NCBI GenBank assembly: GCA_944324345.1
Contig: CALUVT010000004.1
Span: 52,246 to 116,245, forward strand
Reading direction: 5' to 3'
Origin: Candidatus Gastranaerophilales bacterium
GTDB taxonomy: Bacteria; Cyanobacteriota; Vampirovibrionia; Gastranaerophilales; Gastranaerophilaceae
DNA: 64,000 nt
Position numbers and translations under genes: made by a program. The notes under the pieces are model-generated. The model ran no database searches. It was not told the origin of the DNA and was given only the letters and a program-made list of their open reading frames with translations. Shown here piece by piece: positions 34,902 through 45,834 of this stretch. How positions within the stretch are numbered: the stretch's first letter is position 1; every line of letters begins with the position of its first letter.

Positions 34902-35558
34902 TTAATAATTCATTTCCCAACCATCGTTCATAATACGGCCAAATGCTCCAGTTGCAGCATCTGCACCGGTAAACTTAGTTTTATACCCGTTTTGGATATA
35001 ATCATGGTCATAAAATTCTCCATCCATATTTAAAAACATTATAAAGAGATCCCTGCCAAAAACATTTGGTGGCTGTGCCCCATTGACATCTACTTCCAAA
35101 TATAATGGGTAATTCGTATTTGTTTCTGCACATATAGCGGCCCCACTTGCAAGGGTAAATGCCATACCTGCACAACTTAAATTTCCCGATAGCACAGCAT
35201 GTGAATCATCCTCTATAGCATAATAGGGGTCAGATGAAAAACATTTTGCACCAGAAGCAGAACTAATGTAATTGTTACCACAATCCGAAACAACCTTAAA
35301 GTAATTATTAATAAAACTTTTCAAACCATCATTATTGTTATATAGTTCTGTTTCAGCCATACTTTCAACTTTTTGATCAGACATATATAATTCAATAGCC
35401 TGCGAAAATTCAGTATAAACCTTGTGAAGTTGATTAACTAAAGCTTTATTCTGATAATTTCTCACCAAGTTCGGTACAGTCATCGCAGAAACCACGCCAA
35501 TAATACCAAGCGTTACAAGAACTTCGGCAAGAGTAAATCCTTTTTTATAATTTTTCAT
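34902..35558 (-). CDS. Type IV prepilin-like / pseudopilin protein
   Basis: The third prepilin-like gene of the window, 218 aa. The leader MKNYKKG is cleaved before FTLAEVLVTLGIIGVVSAMTVPN (Glu at mature +5). The globular domain contains VDVNGAQPPNVFGRDLF, the same DVNG-PN-G-D block found in the prepilins at 5248 and 12596, and four to five cysteines (CGN, AKCF, LSCAGM, AAICAE) that could form disulfides. A ribosome site (GAGAGGT) precedes the ATG. It is divergent from lptB with its own promoter; unlike the other two it has no XRE partner. Confidence 0.86.
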   Translation of the reverse strand: MKNYKKGFTLAEVLVTLGIIGVVSAMTVPNLVRNYQNKALVNQLHKVYTEFSQAIELYMSDQKVESMAETELYNNNDGLKSFINNYFKVVSDCGNNYISSASGAKCFSSDPYYAIEDDSHAVLSGNLSCAGMAFTLASGAAICAETNTNYPLYLEVDVNGAQPPNVFGRDLFIMFLNMDGEFYDHDYIQNGYKTKFTGADAATGAFGRIMNDGWEMNY

Positions 35559-35597
35559 CTTAACCTCTCTAAAACAATTAATCCAACCAGTATTATC

Positions 35598-35625
35598 ATT
35601 ATACCATTTTTTCTGATAAATTCAA
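35598..35625 (-). promoter_or_regulatory. Prepilin promoter
   Basis: On the minus strand, TTGAAT (35625-35620), a 16-bp spacer ending in TGG and TATAAT (35603-35598): a sigma-70 promoter with an extended -10 (TGG before TATAAT). Confidence 0.65.
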
Positions 35626-35644
35626 GCCCAAAAGACTTTGACAA

Positions 35645-35686
35645 TTGCAATAAAAAATTTTTTCAAGTAAAATGTTAGTACTAACA
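35645..35686 (+). promoter_or_regulatory. lptB promoter with 14-bp palindrome at the start site
   Basis: TTGCAA (35645-35650), 17 bp and TAAAAT (35668-35673). The perfect palindrome TGTTAGTACTAACA (35673-35686) overlaps the last -10 base and the expected start. It is placed where a repressor would act on the whole lptB-ligA operon. Confidence 0.6.
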
Positions 35687-35699
35687 AAAGGGGTATGGA

Positions 35700-36425
35700 A
35701 TGAGAATAGAGGCTAAAAATCTTGTAAAAATATACGGTGACAGAAGTGTTGTAAATGATATTTCCTTTGACATGAATAAAGGTGAGGTAGTCTGTCTTTT
35801 GGGACCAAACGGAGCCGGAAAAACTACAACATTTTACATGGTCGTAGGGCTTGTAAAACCAAATAAAGGTCACATATTTTTGGATGGAGAAGATATAACC
35901 AGCTGGCCAATGAATGAACGTGCAAGAGCCGGTATAGGATATCTTCCACAGGAAGCTTCTATCTTTAGGAAATTGTCCGTCGAAGATAATATTAAGCTTG
36001 TTCTTGAAATGAACGACAAGCTGACTGTTGATGAAAAAAAACGTAAATTAGAAGAGCTTTTGACAGAATTTGGGATACTCAGACTGCGTTCATATGCAGC
36101 AGTATCACTTTCAGGCGGAGAAAGAAGAAGGGTTGAAATTGCAAGAGCTCTGGCAGCAAGCCCTGATTTTATGCTTCTGGATGAGCCATTTGCGGGCATT
36201 GACCCTATTGCAATTGGAGAAATTAAAGATAACATCAGAAAGATTTCTGAAGATAAAGGTTTGGGAGTTCTTATTACAGACCATAACCCAAAAGCTACTC
36301 TTTCAATAACCGATAGAGCATACGTAATCTTTGACGGTAAAATTAAAATTCAAGGTAAAAGTGAAGATGTTGCAGTTGATCCTGTTGCAAAAGAATTTTA
36401 CTTAGGAAAGGATTTTGCTTTATAA
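35700..36425 (+). CDS. lptB: LPS export ABC transporter ATP-binding protein LptB
   Basis: Cytoplasmic ATPase that powers extraction of lipopolysaccharide from the inner membrane with LptF/G. The 241-aa protein has Walker A GPNGAGKT (35-42), the Q-loop in YLPQEASIFRKLSVEDN typical of LptB, the signature LSGGE (137-141), Walker B FMLLDE (157-162) and the switch His in ITDHNPKATLSI. The closing segment ending in a conserved C-terminal extension fits LptB rather than LivF. It is followed at once by the LptF/G permease (TAATG overlap). AAAAGGGG precedes the ATG. It is good evidence for an LPS-bearing outer membrane. Confidence 0.94.
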   Translation: MRIEAKNLVKIYGDRSVVNDISFDMNKGEVVCLLGPNGAGKTTTFYMVVGLVKPNKGHIFLDGEDITSWPMNERARAGIGYLPQEASIFRKLSVEDNIKLVLEMNDKLTVDEKKRKLEELLTEFGILRLRSYAAVSLSGGERRRVEIARALAASPDFMLLDEPFAGIDPIAIGEIKDNIRKISEDKGLGVLITDHNPKATLSITDRAYVIFDGKIKIQGKSEDVAVDPVAKEFYLGKDFAL

Positions 36426-37537
36426 TGAAGTTCCCTAAAATAACAATTTATGACAGATACATTTTTTCCCAGGTAATGATGGCAACAATAGTTGCAATTC
36501 TTTTATTTACCGTTGTGTGGATTGCTCCTGAGATGCTTTTAAATACCATTAAAAGGACTTTAGCCGGAGAATATGGAGTAAAAACAGCAATACTTATTTT
36601 GTTCTACGAGCTTCCGAAAATTTTAGGGAAGGCTTTTCCTGTAGGACTTCTTTTGGGAACACTCTTCACATTCGATAAATTGAGTAAAGATTCGGAGCTC
36701 ACAATATTTAGGGCTGTAGGGCTTTCTTTTAAAAGAATTGCAGCTCCTGTGATTGTATTAAGTTTAATTGTAACCTGGATGTGCTTTGTAACTTATGACA
36801 AACTGATACCTATGTCTGTTAACAAGTCAATATCACTGAGAGGCGGATATATCACAACCCAATACATTTATACTCAGAAAGATAAAAACGGAGTTCCTAC
36901 AAAAGCTGTCGTTATTTCAAAATTTTCAAAAGATACTATGTACAATGTTATTGTTCTTGATTTCTCAAAAAAACAATATTCTGATGTACATCAGCTTCAA
37001 AATATCTTCTATGCAAAGACCGGTAAAAACCTTACCAATAAATGGGAATTATACGATATTACGCAATATAAAATTTCCAATGACGGAATATTCATAGACA
37101 TATCTAAATTACCAAAAATGGATATTTTAGAAGGTGATGCTGCTGAAAATGCGTTTACTCTTATGACATACTCCGTCAAAAAAGAAAGAGAAATAAATAA
37201 TCATGATTTGAGAAAATATATTAACCTTTTGAAAAAAGAAGGATTGGATGAAGAATATAGATACATGCTTAACAAATATCTTCAAAGATTTTTCCACCCG
37301 TTTGTGTGTGTTTTGCTTGCAATAATGGGAACACTTTTAGGATTTAGCAAACCAAGAGAACAAAGGTTAGTAGGGTTTACAATTGCTATAGGATGCATTT
37401 TCCTTTACTATATAACGTTGCCATTTTTTGACCTTTTGGCAGAAAAAGGAGTATTACATCCGTTCATAACAGCAGTTTTCCCTCCTTTCGCTTTTCTTTG
37501 TGCAATTATAGCATTTTACAAATCAAAGGATTTATAA
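36425..37537 (+). CDS. LPS export permease of the LptF/LptG (YjgP/YjgQ) family
   Basis: A 370-aa inner membrane permease. Three membrane helices precede and three follow a periplasmic beta-jellyroll domain (about residues 130-270), the standard LptF/G layout. The opening IYDRYIFSQVMMATIVAILLFT and the block KILGKAFPVGLLLGTLFTFDKLSKDSELTIFRAVGLSFKRIA match the family coupling helix that contacts LptB. Only one permease is present, so it may act as a homodimer or pair with a second gene elsewhere, as in Cyanobacteria. It overlaps lptB by one base. Confidence 0.92.
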   Translation: MKFPKITIYDRYIFSQVMMATIVAILLFTVVWIAPEMLLNTIKRTLAGEYGVKTAILILFYELPKILGKAFPVGLLLGTLFTFDKLSKDSELTIFRAVGLSFKRIAAPVIVLSLIVTWMCFVTYDKLIPMSVNKSISLRGGYITTQYIYTQKDKNGVPTKAVVISKFSKDTMYNVIVLDFSKKQYSDVHQLQNIFYAKTGKNLTNKWELYDITQYKISNDGIFIDISKLPKMDILEGDAAENAFTLMTYSVKKEREINNHDLRKYINLLKKEGLDEEYRYMLNKYLQRFFHPFVCVLLAIMGTLLGFSKPREQRLVGFTIAIGCIFLYYITLPFFDLLAEKGVLHPFITAVFPPFAFLCAIIAFYKSKDL

Positions 37538-37540
37538 ACT

Positions 37541-38335
37541 ATGAAAAAAATACTTTTTTTATTTCTTTCTCTATTGTTAGTCACAAACACTGCCTTAGCT
37601 GGCGGAATTGATGTAACATATGATGACGGAATTTATCATATAGTACTAAGTGGCGAAAAAATCAAAAAACGAATAAATTTTATCAGCTCAGAAAGTCTCA
37701 TAACAAATAAAGAAGCTCATCAAAGAACTAAATCAAAACTTACAATCAATGCAGGTTACTTTGATCCGGCTAATCAAAAATCAATGTCGTATATTGTGAC
37801 CGATAGAGTAACAATGGAAGACCCTCAATTTAATGAATCCATTTTATATAACCCTGTTTTACGAAAAAATTTGGACAAAATTTTAAACAGAACAGAATTT
37901 AGAATTCTCGAATGTGACAGGGGTGAATATCGCTATGAAATCGTTCCTCACAAAAGTTCTGTTGACTTTGGCTGTGCTATTGTCACTTCAGCTCAGGGAG
38001 GTCCGCTTGTTTACCCCCAATTAAGACTTGAAGAAGAATTTTTTGTAGTAAAAAAAGATGGAGAAGTTGTGAGAGAAAGCTGCTCTGTACTGCATAAAAC
38101 ATCAAGAACAATAATCGGTCTAAAAAATGGAGAGATAAATATTCTTATAATAACCGATAAACATCCTATGGATTTATATGAAGTTCATGATTATGTAAAA
38201 AAACTCGGGTGGGACAGAGCAATGGCATTTGATGGCGGGAGCTCAACATCTATGAACTATTTAGACAAGTATAATGTAACCTCTGTCGGCGACGGAGGAG
38301 GAAGAAGTTTAAAATCATTTATGATAGTAAAATAA
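37541..38335 (+). CDS. Exported phosphodiester glycosidase family protein (NAGPA-like)
   Basis: A 264-aa protein with a signal peptide (MKKILFLFLSLLLVTNTALA). The core matches the NAGPA/DUF2233 fold: NAGYFDPANQKSMSYIVTD, a central region, TIIGLKNGEINILIITD and the closing AFDGGSSTSMNYLDKYNV with the characteristic DGGSST motif. Members hydrolyse sugar phosphodiesters, as in uncovering of GlcNAc-1-phosphate or remodelling of cell-wall polymers. It begins 3 bp after the LptF/G permease, so a periplasmic role in envelope glycans is plausible. Confidence 0.88.
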   Translation: MKKILFLFLSLLLVTNTALAGGIDVTYDDGIYHIVLSGEKIKKRINFISSESLITNKEAHQRTKSKLTINAGYFDPANQKSMSYIVTDRVTMEDPQFNESILYNPVLRKNLDKILNRTEFRILECDRGEYRYEIVPHKSSVDFGCAIVTSAQGGPLVYPQLRLEEEFFVVKKDGEVVRESCSVLHKTSRTIIGLKNGEINILIITDKHPMDLYEVHDYVKKLGWDRAMAFDGGSSTSMNYLDKYNVTSVGDGGGRSLKSFMIVK

Positions 38336-38359
38336 TAACCGTTAATAAGGAGAAAAATT

Positions 38360-41222
<2,863 letters not shown>

Positions 41223-41236
41223 AAAGTGTAGGATTT

Positions 41237-41653
41237 ATGAAAAAGAGAACCAGAATAATACAAATATCAGGGTTACGTGGAATATTGATGATGCTTTTTA
41301 TTGTTTCATGTCTTGTTGCAGGTTTTATTGCATTCCCTGCTTTTGTGGCAATGTACGCTTGGAACTGGAGTACACAATATTTTGCAATACCTGCAATTAA
41401 CATATATCAAGGCTTAATGTTATGGGCAATAGTTGCAATATCAGGATTTATAATTAATGACAGGAAAAAGTTTCTTGTTGCATTTAAAACACCTGACAGA
41501 TTAACTGATGAAGAGATGAAAAAAGTTCTTGAAAGAGTAAGACTTCATTCACAAGCCCAAGCTCTGAATTCTATGATACTGAAATCAGCAAAAACACTTG
41601 AAAAAGAAGAAAAAAAAGAAGATGCATCTGAAGATAAAAAGGAGAATGTATGA
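41237..41653 (+). CDS. Small membrane protein with charged C-terminal tail
   Basis: A 138-aa protein that I do not recognise. Two membrane helices are clear (about residues 13-40, GILMMLFIVSCLVAGFIAFPAFVAMYAW, and 55-75, GLMLWAIVAISGFII). A cytoplasmic tail of 60 residues is highly charged (KKVLERVRLHSQAQALNSMILKSAKTLEKEEKKEDASED). It starts 15 bp after ligA and its stop overlaps the SIMPL gene (ATGA), so the two are probably coupled in translation. The function is unknown. Confidence 0.8.
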   Translation: MKKRTRIIQISGLRGILMMLFIVSCLVAGFIAFPAFVAMYAWNWSTQYFAIPAINIYQGLMLWAIVAISGFIINDRKKFLVAFKTPDRLTDEEMKKVLERVRLHSQAQALNSMILKSAKTLEKEEKKEDASEDKKENV

Positions 41654-42390
41654 AAAAATGTTTTTTAATCGCATTAGCATTAGCTTTGGTAGCCGGATTT
41701 GTGCCTATTTCTGCAAAAGCCGTTTCTGATACTGTCGAAAGAGGATTCATTTCTGTAAACACAACTGCAAATACTGAAATCACTCCTGATGTTGCAGACA
41801 TATCAATCGCTGTTAAAACTTACGATAACAAATCTTTGCAAAAAGCCACAACAGAAAATAAAGAAATTTCCGAAAGAGTCTTAGCATCATTAAAAACTTT
41901 GATAAACACTTCAAACGGAGATTATGTAAAAACAATTAATTACAGTGCATCTCCTCTTTACACCTACTCAAACAACAAGAGAAATTTTGATAAGTATGAA
42001 GTTTCAAACACTGTAATTGTTCATACAAAATCAATCGACAAAGTGGGTGAAATGATTGACAAGGCAATCTCATCAGGGGCTACAAATGTTGATAATTTGG
42101 CTTTGTCAGTTTCAAGATATGATGACGAATGCAATCAACTTCTGGTTAAAGCGACACAAAAGGCTCGTTCAAGAGCAGATTTGCTTGCGAAATCAGCTCT
42201 AACATCAGTGACAGGTGTACGTTCTTTGAATGTAAGCTGTAGTGCAAACAATTCCGTAACTCCTCAATACAGAATGCTTGCAGCAAATATGGGTTCTGCA
42301 GATATGGAAGCAAAATCTACATCAACATCTATTGAAAAGGGAATTGTAAAAGTTTACGCAACTGTTAACGCTACATTCTTTGTAAAATAG
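41650..42390 (+). CDS. Exported SIMPL-domain (DUF541) protein
   Basis: A 246-aa protein with a signal peptide (MKKCFLIALALALVAGFVPISAKA) and the SIMPL/DUF541 pattern GFISVNTTANTEITPDVADISIAVKTYDNKSLQKA, then the alpha/beta repeat VIVHTKSIDKVGEMIDKAISSGATNVDNLALSVS and a helical KARSRADLLAKSAL region. These periplasmic proteins are linked to oxidative stress and metal tolerance in other bacteria; the biochemical role is unclear. It ends the long lptB operon and is followed by a terminator. Confidence 0.87.
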   Translation: MKKCFLIALALALVAGFVPISAKAVSDTVERGFISVNTTANTEITPDVADISIAVKTYDNKSLQKATTENKEISERVLASLKTLINTSNGDYVKTINYSASPLYTYSNNKRNFDKYEVSNTVIVHTKSIDKVGEMIDKAISSGATNVDNLALSVSRYDDECNQLLVKATQKARSRADLLAKSALTSVTGVRSLNVSCSANNSVTPQYRMLAANMGSADMEAKSTSTSIEKGIVKVYATVNATFFVK

Positions 42391-42408
42391 AATTAACTAT
42401 TTAGATTC

Positions 42409-42445
42409 AAAAAAATGCTGTTTAGAAATTAAGCAGCATTTTTTA
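42409..42445. terminator. Intrinsic terminator, bidirectional
   Basis: Stem AATGCTGTTTA with TTAAGCAGCATT around a 5-nt loop, with an A-run before and T-run after. It ends the lptB operon and overlaps the 3' end of the convergent minus-strand gene. Confidence 0.85.
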
Positions 42446-43612
42446 TTTATGTTTGCTATTTTTAATTTTTAAACGTCTACGTCTGTTTATTAAGTCAACA
42501 AAGGCTTCTATACGGGTGATATATCCGGCCTTCCCCGTTTGTTCGTCCAAGACAAGGGACATAACAGGAATATCTTCTTCTCGACTGACTTTAGGTAAAA
42601 TATTTTGAGCAACAATCTCCGGCATACAAGAAAACGGAGAAATGTGTATTATTCCGTCTATACCATGTTTTGCAGCATAAACCGTATCTCCTATTGTTTC
42701 AATACATTCACCGCCTATTGCACGTTTCATATAACTATCTGCATACCTCACTGAACGTTCCCTGTGTGATTCTTTTCTATAAAAAATTGAAGGTTTCAAA
42801 ACGTGCTCAAGCCAATCCCCAAACATAATCTGACGTTGAACTTCCACTCCCATCTCGCCAAGTTCCTTTTCGATATTCTGATTTGTGTAAGGATCCAAAA
42901 GTACAAAAAACTCGCCAATTAAATATATTACAGGAACATCTTTATCTTTGTCTATCGGGATTTTTTTAAAGTCTTCAATTATTTTCTTTTTCAAACGTTT
43001 TGCCTGCCAGATAGAATTGGTTTCATCTGTAATCTTCAACCATTTTTCATAACACTTTTCTGCATCACCTTTGTTTAATTCTCTCGGTCTTGTGTAAAAC
43101 AAAAGTCTTTCAGCTGTATCTATTGCGAAAAATTTATTAAACCCAAGGCTAAAACCCTTATAATATTTCCAGGGATTAATACAACGGGTTACATGCCAGA
43201 ATGCTTGAAGAGTTTGCTTCATCTTGCTTTTGTACATGTCAAAAATTACCATATCAAAGTCATAACCCATTGATTTCAAAGTTTTCTGAGCCATTTTTGT
43301 ATAATTACCTAGACGACAAGACCCGGGAGCTTGAAACATCATAAGGGTATTGGCTCCTCTATCCAAAGCCATCATGTAATTTGCAAGATTAAGCTTATAC
43401 GGAAGACAAATCCCTTCAATACTGTTTCGAACACCTAATTCCAATACTTCTTTGCTATTTGCGGGCGGAATAACCACTTTAGCACCAAGTGATACCAAAA
43501 GAGCCTTTAGAGGAATATCTATTCGCCCCATTCTAGGCCAGGCAATCACACGGTCTTTAGCGGGAATTTTATTTTCCATTTTTGTCTTTTCAAACTTTTC
43601 AGCAGTTTTCAT
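42443..43612 (-). CDS. HgdB/DUF2229-like iron-sulfur protein
   Basis: A 389-aa protein related to the 2-hydroxyacyl-CoA dehydratase / benzoyl-CoA reductase subunit superfamily (HgdB, DUF2229). Likely cluster cysteines are in EGICLPYKLNLANYM, APGSCRLGNYTKMA and FSCMPEIVAQNI, with a further IGGECIE. It ends with the motif DEQTGKAGYITRIEAFVDL and a basic tail. The gene at 44615 has the same order and ending, so they are paralogues. It could start at the ATG at 43579; no clear ribosome site marks either. It is last in a three-gene minus-strand unit. No BadF-type activator ATPase is adjacent. The reaction is unknown. Confidence 0.72.
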   Translation of the reverse strand: MKTAEKFEKTKMENKIPAKDRVIAWPRMGRIDIPLKALLVSLGAKVVIPPANSKEVLELGVRNSIEGICLPYKLNLANYMMALDRGANTLMMFQAPGSCRLGNYTKMAQKTLKSMGYDFDMVIFDMYKSKMKQTLQAFWHVTRCINPWKYYKGFSLGFNKFFAIDTAERLLFYTRPRELNKGDAEKCYEKWLKITDETNSIWQAKRLKKKIIEDFKKIPIDKDKDVPVIYLIGEFFVLLDPYTNQNIEKELGEMGVEVQRQIMFGDWLEHVLKPSIFYRKESHRERSVRYADSYMKRAIGGECIETIGDTVYAAKHGIDGIIHISPFSCMPEIVAQNILPKVSREEDIPVMSLVLDEQTGKAGYITRIEAFVDLINRRRRLKIKNSKHK

Positions 43613-43633
43613 ATAAACAATACTAACACAAAA

Positions 43634-44614
43634 CTATTTAACTATTATAGGATTTGAATAAATCCAAGGTTTATTATTTAAATATACTTCCACCCTGTAT
43701 TTACCAATTGAAGGAACTTTAAATTGCATGATATCCGATTTTTCTTCGTAAATATGAACCCCATCACAAAATATTTTAATATCGGCCTTTGTAGATAGCT
43801 TTACACAAATATGCTTGTCAAAATTATAAATGCAAGGAATTTCATCTCTTACTTGTCTGTTTATTATTATATTGTTACCGTTTTTTATAGCATTAATTAT
43901 AATCCCTTTTTGTTCTTGAAACGATAACGGTAATTCTTCATTTAAAACAATAATATTTGCAAGCGTTTTAAAACAAAATTCGTAGGGGAAAACTTTTACA
44001 GGTAAAATATATTTTGAAATTTTTAGAGCATGTGCATCAACCCCGCCTATTGCAGGAACGATTCTTTCTGTATTTTTGTTTAAATCATCCCACCACTTGA
44101 GAGTTTCAATGTGCGGCCCCTTAACAAGCCGATTTCTGAAAAAATAAGCATAAGCTATCTGAAAAATATTTTTATCATTGAAATTATCGGCCCAATCAGA
44201 AAACCAATTCCAAATTTCAACCCCATCAGGAACTATTGATTTATCAAGCCATTTTATAGGTTTTGCCTTGTTTTTTCTTGAATCAAATTCATCAGGATGG
44301 GCAACAAATCCTGCACCACCTTGTTTTCTTACCTCATCAACATATTTTTGCGGGTCTTCATCAGGTTTTATCACAGTATTTGTCCCTAGAGCCAGATAAT
44401 GATTTGAAATTTCAGGTGAAATTTCTTCTCCTCTTATCACACACACACCATTATAAAAACCCTCTTCTATATCCATAGAATTGTGATCCGTTATAATAAT
44501 CCAATCTAAACCCGCCTTTTTTGCCGCCTTTGAAATTTCATAAATATCTCCGGTGCCGTCAGAAAATTTAGAATGAATATGTATTGCTCCTCTATAATAA
44601 AAAACATTGTTCAT
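43634..44614 (-). CDS. PHP-domain metal-dependent phosphoesterase
   Basis: A 326-aa protein with a PHP (polymerase and histidinol phosphatase) domain: HIHSKFSDGTG (from residue 12), the second motif WIIITDHNSMD (from 39), and the later HPDEFDSRKNK and GVDAHALK. Such domains bind two or three metals and hydrolyse phosphate esters. A beta-rich C-terminal part (about 250-326, INRQVRDEIPCIYNF and KYRVEVYLNNKPWIYSNPIIV) may bind a ligand. It lies between two HgdB-like genes, starting directly after the stop of one (TAGATG) and ending 21 bp before the next, so it almost surely works with them. It could instead be a tRNA or nucleotide phosphatase. Confidence 0.83.
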   Translation of the reverse strand: MNNVFYYRGAIHIHSKFSDGTGDIYEISKAAKKAGLDWIIITDHNSMDIEEGFYNGVCVIRGEEISPEISNHYLALGTNTVIKPDEDPQKYVDEVRKQGGAGFVAHPDEFDSRKNKAKPIKWLDKSIVPDGVEIWNWFSDWADNFNDKNIFQIAYAYFFRNRLVKGPHIETLKWWDDLNKNTERIVPAIGGVDAHALKISKYILPVKVFPYEFCFKTLANIIVLNEELPLSFQEQKGIIINAIKNGNNIIINRQVRDEIPCIYNFDKHICVKLSTKADIKIFCDGVHIYEEKSDIMQFKVPSIGKYRVEVYLNNKPWIYSNPIIVK

Positions 44615-45697
44615 CTATTTTGCAACACTTATTAGAACTTTTTCTTCACCAACAACAACATCATTTTTTGAAGTTTCTGTAGATTTTGGTTTAACAGACA
44701 TTTTAGCCCGTTTCTTTCTCATAAGCATATCCACAAATGCCTCCAAACGAGTGATAAAACCGGCTTCTCCCGTATGTTCATCTATAGTTAAATGAATTAA
44801 AGGCATCTCGTTTTCTTTGCAATGATAAGCCATCTCATCGACCATTAGTGAATCGGGGCCGCAGCCAAATGCTGAAAGTGCAATTATTCCGTCAACTTTG
44901 TGATTATTAAGATAATAAGCTGCAGTTCCAGTCAACTCAAGCTCATTGGCCCAATATTGAATTTCTCCTATATTATCAATAGCATTTAAAGAATCCTCTC
45001 TTGAAACATTCAAAGACGTATAAACTTTTACATCCATTTTCTCAAGTTTTTTGATTATATTCAAAGAGATACGTTCGTCAAAAAGATTGTATCCATGCCC
45101 CATTATAACAACAGAAAGAGGCTTTACAATGTCCAAAGGTTGGTTAACAATATTATCCTCAATAGCATTTTTTAAAGCATCGTTATATGATAATCCACTC
45201 TTTGCCATTTTAAAGAAATTATTATAAATTTTGAAACCTTCTTTCATAGCAGCTCGAATAATTTTTTTGTCTCTTATATCGAACACATTAGCTATCTGCT
45301 CACAAAAGTCATACAAACCTATATTTTCAGTCTTATCCAAAGTCGGTTCTATCATTACAAATTCTCTATCAATAACATTTCTGATAATTTCAGGCAAACC
45401 TCGAATTTTACTGCAATTATTTATCTTGTACCCTGTTGATTGAATGGAAGGAACAAAGATATACTCACATCCCTTATCTAAAAGATTAACAACATGCCCG
45501 ACATAAACCTTTATGGGCAAACACGTATCAGACACGACATACTTTGAACCCTCATTGATAATTTTTGTAGTTGTCTTATCTGATAATACGACTTCTATTC
45601 CCAAAGATTTAAAAAATCCGTAGTAAAAAGGATAATTATTATAATATGAAATTGCTCTTGGAATACCGACTTTGCTGGGAAAATTTTTATTCATCAC
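44615..45697 (-). CDS. HgdB/DUF2229-like iron-sulfur protein
   Basis: A 360-aa paralogue of the protein at 42443. It opens with the DUF2229 signature VGIPRAISYYNNYPFYYGFFKSLGIEVVLSDKTT, followed by SDTCLPIKVYVGHVVNLLDKG, an internal Cys in NNCSKIRG, AFGCGPDSLMVDEMAYHC and the shared ending DEHTGEAGFITRLEAFVDM. In Firmicutes these modules occur inside large 2-hydroxyacyl-CoA dehydratase activator fusions; here the modules are separate and no ATPase module is seen. It is first in the three-gene unit with its own promoter. The likely [4Fe-4S] ligands are Cys in CLP and CGP. The function is unknown. Confidence 0.75.
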   Translation of the reverse strand: MMNKNFPSKVGIPRAISYYNNYPFYYGFFKSLGIEVVLSDKTTTKIINEGSKYVVSDTCLPIKVYVGHVVNLLDKGCEYIFVPSIQSTGYKINNCSKIRGLPEIIRNVIDREFVMIEPTLDKTENIGLYDFCEQIANVFDIRDKKIIRAAMKEGFKIYNNFFKMAKSGLSYNDALKNAIEDNIVNQPLDIVKPLSVVIMGHGYNLFDERISLNIIKKLEKMDVKVYTSLNVSREDSLNAIDNIGEIQYWANELELTGTAAYYLNNHKVDGIIALSAFGCGPDSLMVDEMAYHCKENEMPLIHLTIDEHTGEAGFITRLEAFVDMLMRKKRAKMSVKPKSTETSKNDVVVGEEKVLISVAK

Positions 45698-45746
45698 TCT
45701 TTATAAATTAACCTTCATCTAAAGATTATTGTAACATTCAAGTTTG

Positions 45747-45775
45747 ATTATACTACAAGTATAAATAATAAACAA
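45747..45775 (-). promoter_or_regulatory. Promoter of the HgdB-like operon
   Basis: On the minus strand, TTGTTT (45775-45770), a 17-bp spacer and TATAAT (45752-45747), preceded by TTGTAG, an exact TTGTANTATAAT match. Confidence 0.65.
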
Positions 45776-45804
45776 ATTTACTTAATATATTATCTAATCT
45801 TTAT

Positions 45805-45834
45805 TTAAAAACAGATAAAACCTTTTTGGTTATC
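45805..45834 (-). terminator. Intrinsic terminator after the GT2 gene
   Basis: On the minus strand, GATAACC-AAAAA-GGTTTTATC forms a hairpin with one bulge, followed by TGTTTTT. It overlaps the stop codon of the glycosyltransferase gene. Confidence 0.65.

Noticed and set aside
35638..35643. TTGACA as the lptB -35
   Set aside because: Its spacing to the TAAAAT at 35668 is 24 bp; TTGCAA at 35645 gives 17 bp and fits better.
44178..44478. Plus-strand frames inside the PHP gene
   Set aside because: Antisense shadows; the minus-strand PHP motifs are clear.
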